This document shows, piece after piece, positions 61,125 through 64,000 of a DNA stretch of 64,000 nucleotides. The stretch lies in contig NC_135552.1 in the NCBI RefSeq assembly GCF_964340395.1, positions 16,969,194 through 17,033,193 of the forward strand. The letters are read 5' to 3'. Made by a program: the position numbers and the translations under genes. The stretch's first letter is position 1; each line of letters begins with the position of its first letter. The notes under the pieces were generated by a model, which searched no databases, had not been told where the DNA came from, and saw only the letters and a program-made list of their open reading frames with translations. The stretch is from Glandiceps talaboti. Lineage: Eukaryota > Hemichordata > Enteropneusta > Spengelidae.

Positions 61125-61466
61125 GGTCAAAGTCCCTCAATCAGCACAGATAGCTGTTCATCCAATCAGTGAACACCCAGCTGTTATAGTGACATAACCA
61201 GTGTATTGTAGCACCCTGAGCTAACAAATATACCATATTTGGACATTACATAACTGCCCCAATAAACACTAACTTTATGAGGGACTGTGTTATTATGTTA
61301 GAATGTTGTGATTGATTAACAAAGACATGATGACTGTGTGGGTGGCTGTGGATGAATCTTAAATTACATCTCAGGACTCCTACAGTAATGACTTTGATTA
61401 GTGAGTCGAGTGGAGGTATAAATTGTAACGATATCATCATACTGTATACAGTATAGGTACTAGACT
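61125..61466. repeat. Dispersed repeat R, copy 2
   Basis: Shares TCAAAGTCCCTCAATCAGCA with copy 1, CTGCCCCAATAAACAC with copy 3, and GATTAACAAAGACATGATG and GTGTGGGTGGCTGTGGATGA with both. Confidence 0.85.
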
Positions 61467-61467
61467 A

Positions 61468-61560
61468 AATGGGATTTGAACCCGGGACCTATCCAGACTA
61501 CTTACAATCCTGAGTTCTCCCTAATACAACCTCACTGTGGCCATGTGGTGGTAATAATGG
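61468..61560 (-). mobile_element. tRNA-derived SINE-like fragment 1
   Basis: On the minus strand GGTCCCGGGTTCAAATCCCA matches a tRNA T-arm/B box. The A-box side is poorly conserved, so this is a decayed tRNA-like head rather than a gene. Confidence 0.4.
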
Positions 61561-61589
61561 GAAACTTCTACACCAAAAAATTCCTGTCT

Positions 61590-61673
61590 CTGAGTGGGAT
61601 TTGAACCAAGGACCGATCTAGAATCTCGAGACTGAGCTCTAACAACTGTACGCCACGGGGAGGCGGTGTTAAA
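61590..61673 (-). mobile_element. tRNA-derived SINE-like fragment 2
   Basis: The minus strand reads TGGCGTACAGTTGTTAGAGC (A box) and, about 35 bases on, GGTCCTTGGTTCAAATCCCA (B box). Spacing and sequence resemble a tRNA head as found in SINEs. The stem pairings are imperfect, so an active tRNA gene is unlikely. Confidence 0.5.
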
Positions 61674-61857
61674 AATGTTTGTCATTGAAACATTTGAACA
61701 TATTTTTAGAGAAAGGAAATTGAGGGAGGGTCACTTGATAGCACAATGGACTAGGGGGCGGGTCACATTTTATGCCATAGACTAGACCCGGCTTGACCCC
61801 CCCCCCCCCCTTCTAATTATTGAAGCCTTATGAAGGCCTCCTTAGGCCATACATATG

Positions 61858-61960
61858 GGCTTAGCCTTACCTCTTCTTGCACTGTTTTGCAGTCTCCGCA
61901 AGTGACACTCGTGCCAAAATCCCGGTCCCTCGTCACTCCCACGTCTTTTCCTAGTTTTAA
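61858..61960 (-). other. Possible non-coding 5' exon of the zinc-finger gene
   Basis: A good splice donor on the minus strand (AAGAAGAG|GTAAGG, junction near 61870) follows a stretch that is less repetitive than its surroundings. The zinc-finger coding exon begins after an acceptor at about 59.24 kb, so an upstream exon is needed. Which donor is used cannot be settled here. Confidence 0.3.
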
Positions 61961-62102
61961 CACCACCTTTAGGCAATGGCCTTTGATACAGATGAAATAT
62001 TAAATTAGTACAAATGGGAAAGAGAAAACTTCAAGAGGTTTCCAAAGTATAAAGACGAACGTGAACTGTCCCACTTTAACAATGGCGTACGAGTGACTGT
62101 TT

Positions 62103-62193
62103 GTCTCGGTTACCCAGACTCTCACCGCTGGGGGCTCTTGATCTACGAGACATAGGCAAAGCCCCCAGCGGCGAGAGTCTGGGTAACCGAGAC
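62103..62193. repeat. Near-perfect 91-bp hairpin
   Basis: 34-bp arms with one mismatch: GTCTCGGTTACCCAGACTCT... and ...AGAGTCTGGGTAACCGAGAC. The spacer contains CTACGAGAC. A related, more decayed copy is at 9290-9403. Confidence 0.9.
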
Positions 62194-62257
62194 TATGCGA
62201 GTGTTGGGTCATCGCACATGCGCATTAATTTACCACAGTCGCAAGTGATAAACATTT

Positions 62258-63330
62258 GATCGATTGATCGATTATTTATTTTATTGATTTATTATTTGGT
62301 TGAATGATTGACCGATTGAATGATCATTTTTTTGTGGTGTAATATAACTTAGTTTGTGTGTAATATTGATCAACTGCCTCAATGGGTTTTGTTTCCCTGG
62401 CTACTTTTCTCTCTTTCATCTGTATGTAATTCTCTCTTTATTGACTAAATAAAGACACCTTGTCCATTCTTCTCCTCTCATCTAAATTAAAACACACCTA
62501 ATCTTATAACTGGCAAGCGATCACTTACATTAACAATGTACTTTATTATTTCTCATCTTCTGGGAGATTAGCACACTCATTTATGCATTAACCATAGGGA
62601 GCTCAGGCTCATTTACCCGGTAGTTTTGTTTACAAATACAAACGAGTAAACAAACAAATTAATCAACAAGTAAACAAACAAACTGGTAAATGAGTAGATA
62701 AATAAATGAATAAAGAACAACAAACAAACAAATACTGACACCCCTCCCCATAACATAGTAACCATTGGAGATACCCCTATATCCACTGGCGACTATTGGG
62801 GGGGGGGGGGAATATTTGTTTGTTTGTTGGTTGGTTTCTTATTGTTTATTCATTTATTTATCTACTCATTTATCAGTTTATTTGTTTTTGTCTGTTTGTT
62901 TACTTGTTTGTTTACTTGTATTTGTAAACAAAACTAACTGAGCCTGAGCTCCCTTTGCATTAACTACTAGTGTAGTGTGTGCATGATTGACTGTCCACTG
63001 TGATAATCTCCCCAGAAGATTAGACATAAAGCAAATTTTTGTGATATTCTAAACTGGTCCATGCTAATTATGAGATTAGGGGTGGTTTAATTTATATAAG
63101 AGAAGAATGGACAAGCTGTTTTTATTTAGTCAACAAAAAGAGAATGATATACAACTGAAAGAGAGCAAAGTTGCCTGGGAACGAAAAAAGTTTTATATCA
63201 CAAAAAGATGTCAATTGATCAATATCACACACAAAATCAGTTATATTACACCAAAAAAATTGATCAATCGATCAATCATTCAACCAAATAATAAATTAAT
63301 TGATCAATCAATCAATCGATCAATCAATCA
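62258..63330. repeat. Large imperfect palindrome (about 1.07 kb)
   Basis: The left arm (about 62258-62735) and right arm (about 62813-63330) are inverted copies. Matching landmarks, outermost first: TTATTTGGTTGAATGATTGA, GTGTAATATAA, the TTGTCCATTCTTCTC block, TTCTGGGAGATTA, GGGAGCTCAGGCTCA and GTTTACAAATACAAA. The spacer of about 75 bases contains a G run. Arms differ by small indels. No frame of note lies inside. Confidence 0.85.
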
Positions 63331-63346
63331 ATTACATGCTTGCTGG

Positions 63347-63609
63347 CCCTGTAGTATAAGTAGCATCATGAGCTGACAAGTATACCATATTTGAACAATA
63401 TATAACTGCCCCAATAAACACAAACTTTATAAGGGATGGTGTTATTTTGGTTAGAATTTGTGATTGATTAACAAAGACATGATGTTAATGACTGTGTGGG
63501 TGGCTGTGGATGAATTTTAAATTGCATCTCGTGCACCTCAGGATTTCTAAAGTAACAACTTGACTATACTGTGAGTGGAGGTAATGATATTGTATAGGAA
63601 ATAGACTAG
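63347..63609. repeat. Dispersed repeat R, copy 3
   Basis: Same order of words as copy 2: TATACCATATTTG, CTGCCCCAATAAACAC, GATTAACAAAGACATGATGT, GTGGGTGGCTGTGGATGAAT and GTATAGGAAATAGACTA. Confidence 0.85.
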
Positions 63610-64000
63610 GGAAAAATAACCTGAAAATCAGAATCTGAGGCTGAATCTGCAGCTCAATATGAGACTAATCTGACATGTAATTTGTCCTTCAATGAGAATC
63701 TGATTCTGAATCTGACAGTGAGACCACAGGGAGCCCAGGAACCATCATACAAATAAATAAATCAATAAATAATAAACAAACAATACATAAATATGCATGA
63801 GTAAATATTGCAAACAAACAAAAACAAATAGATAAATAAATAAACAAATAAATGAACAAACAAACAGATATGCATGGGGGTAATAATATACTATATGTTT
63901 CTATATATACTCATCCATACAAAGAGCGCTCTCGTGTGGCTTGGGAAAACCTATGGTATTGTGTCAGATGTATGTAACAAGCACTCACAATGAACAAATG
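63610..64000. other. No gene seen at right edge
   Basis: AT-rich sequence with AAAC/AAAT-type simple stretches around 63747-63865. Nothing coding or structured could be supported. Confidence 0.6.

Overview
The window is nuclear DNA from an animal, most likely a marine invertebrate. Introns are short to long with GT-AG sites, the sequence is AT-rich, microsatellites and small inverted-repeat elements are abundant, and the conserved genes are metazoan (phospholipid phosphatases, SARNP, a C2H2 zinc-finger protein). I could not fix the phylum from sequence alone. Every recognised gene except the partial one at the left edge could be spliced by eye into a complete in-frame coding sequence.

Layout. 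(1) 334-27211, minus strand: three tandem phospholipid-phosphatase (PAP2/LPP, PLPP-like) genes sharing one exon plan. The leftmost (C, 5' part only, running off the left edge) has a normal SGH motif. The middle (B, 311 aa) and right (A, 304 aa) copies are intact but have lost catalytic residues, so they look like pseudophosphatases. (2) 30484-54099, minus strand: SARNP (SAP-domain ribonucleoprotein, 242 aa, 9 exons), whose second intron is 18.6 kb. (3) Inside that intron, 36012-51653 is bounded by terminal inverted repeats (37-38 bp outer block plus a perfect 37 bp inner block) and by a 3-bp direct repeat, CTA. It carries two convergent, intact, multi-exon genes: a 13-exon, 791-aa protein with an RNase H/DDE transposase-like core (plus strand), and a 4-exon, 359-aa protein (minus strand) with an Arg/Ser/Gly-repeat N-terminus and a C-terminal domain matching the cytoplasmic 'ballast' of the P2X7 receptor. 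A diverged repeat at about 51.8 kb resembles the unoccupied target site across the junction. I read this as a large two-gene DNA transposon that carries a P2X7-ballast-type protein, and it is the main discovery candidate here. (4) 55302-59210, minus strand: a one-coding-exon C2H2 zinc-finger protein (1302 aa) with 13 near-identical 27-residue fingers in the middle. (5) 59.3-64 kb: no coding gene seen; a dense mosaic of inverted-repeat elements, a three-copy dispersed repeat, tRNA-derived SINE-like pieces and a palindrome of about 1.07 kb.

How parts relate. The PLPP cluster arose by local duplication with functional decay of two copies. The SARNP intron hosts the large element without breaking the SARNP reading frame. 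The two element genes each start a few hundred bases inside an inverted-repeat end and point toward each other, as expected if each terminus supplies a promoter and the pair moves as a unit. Splice sites and frames were read by eye; homology statements rest on remembered family motifs, not on a search.
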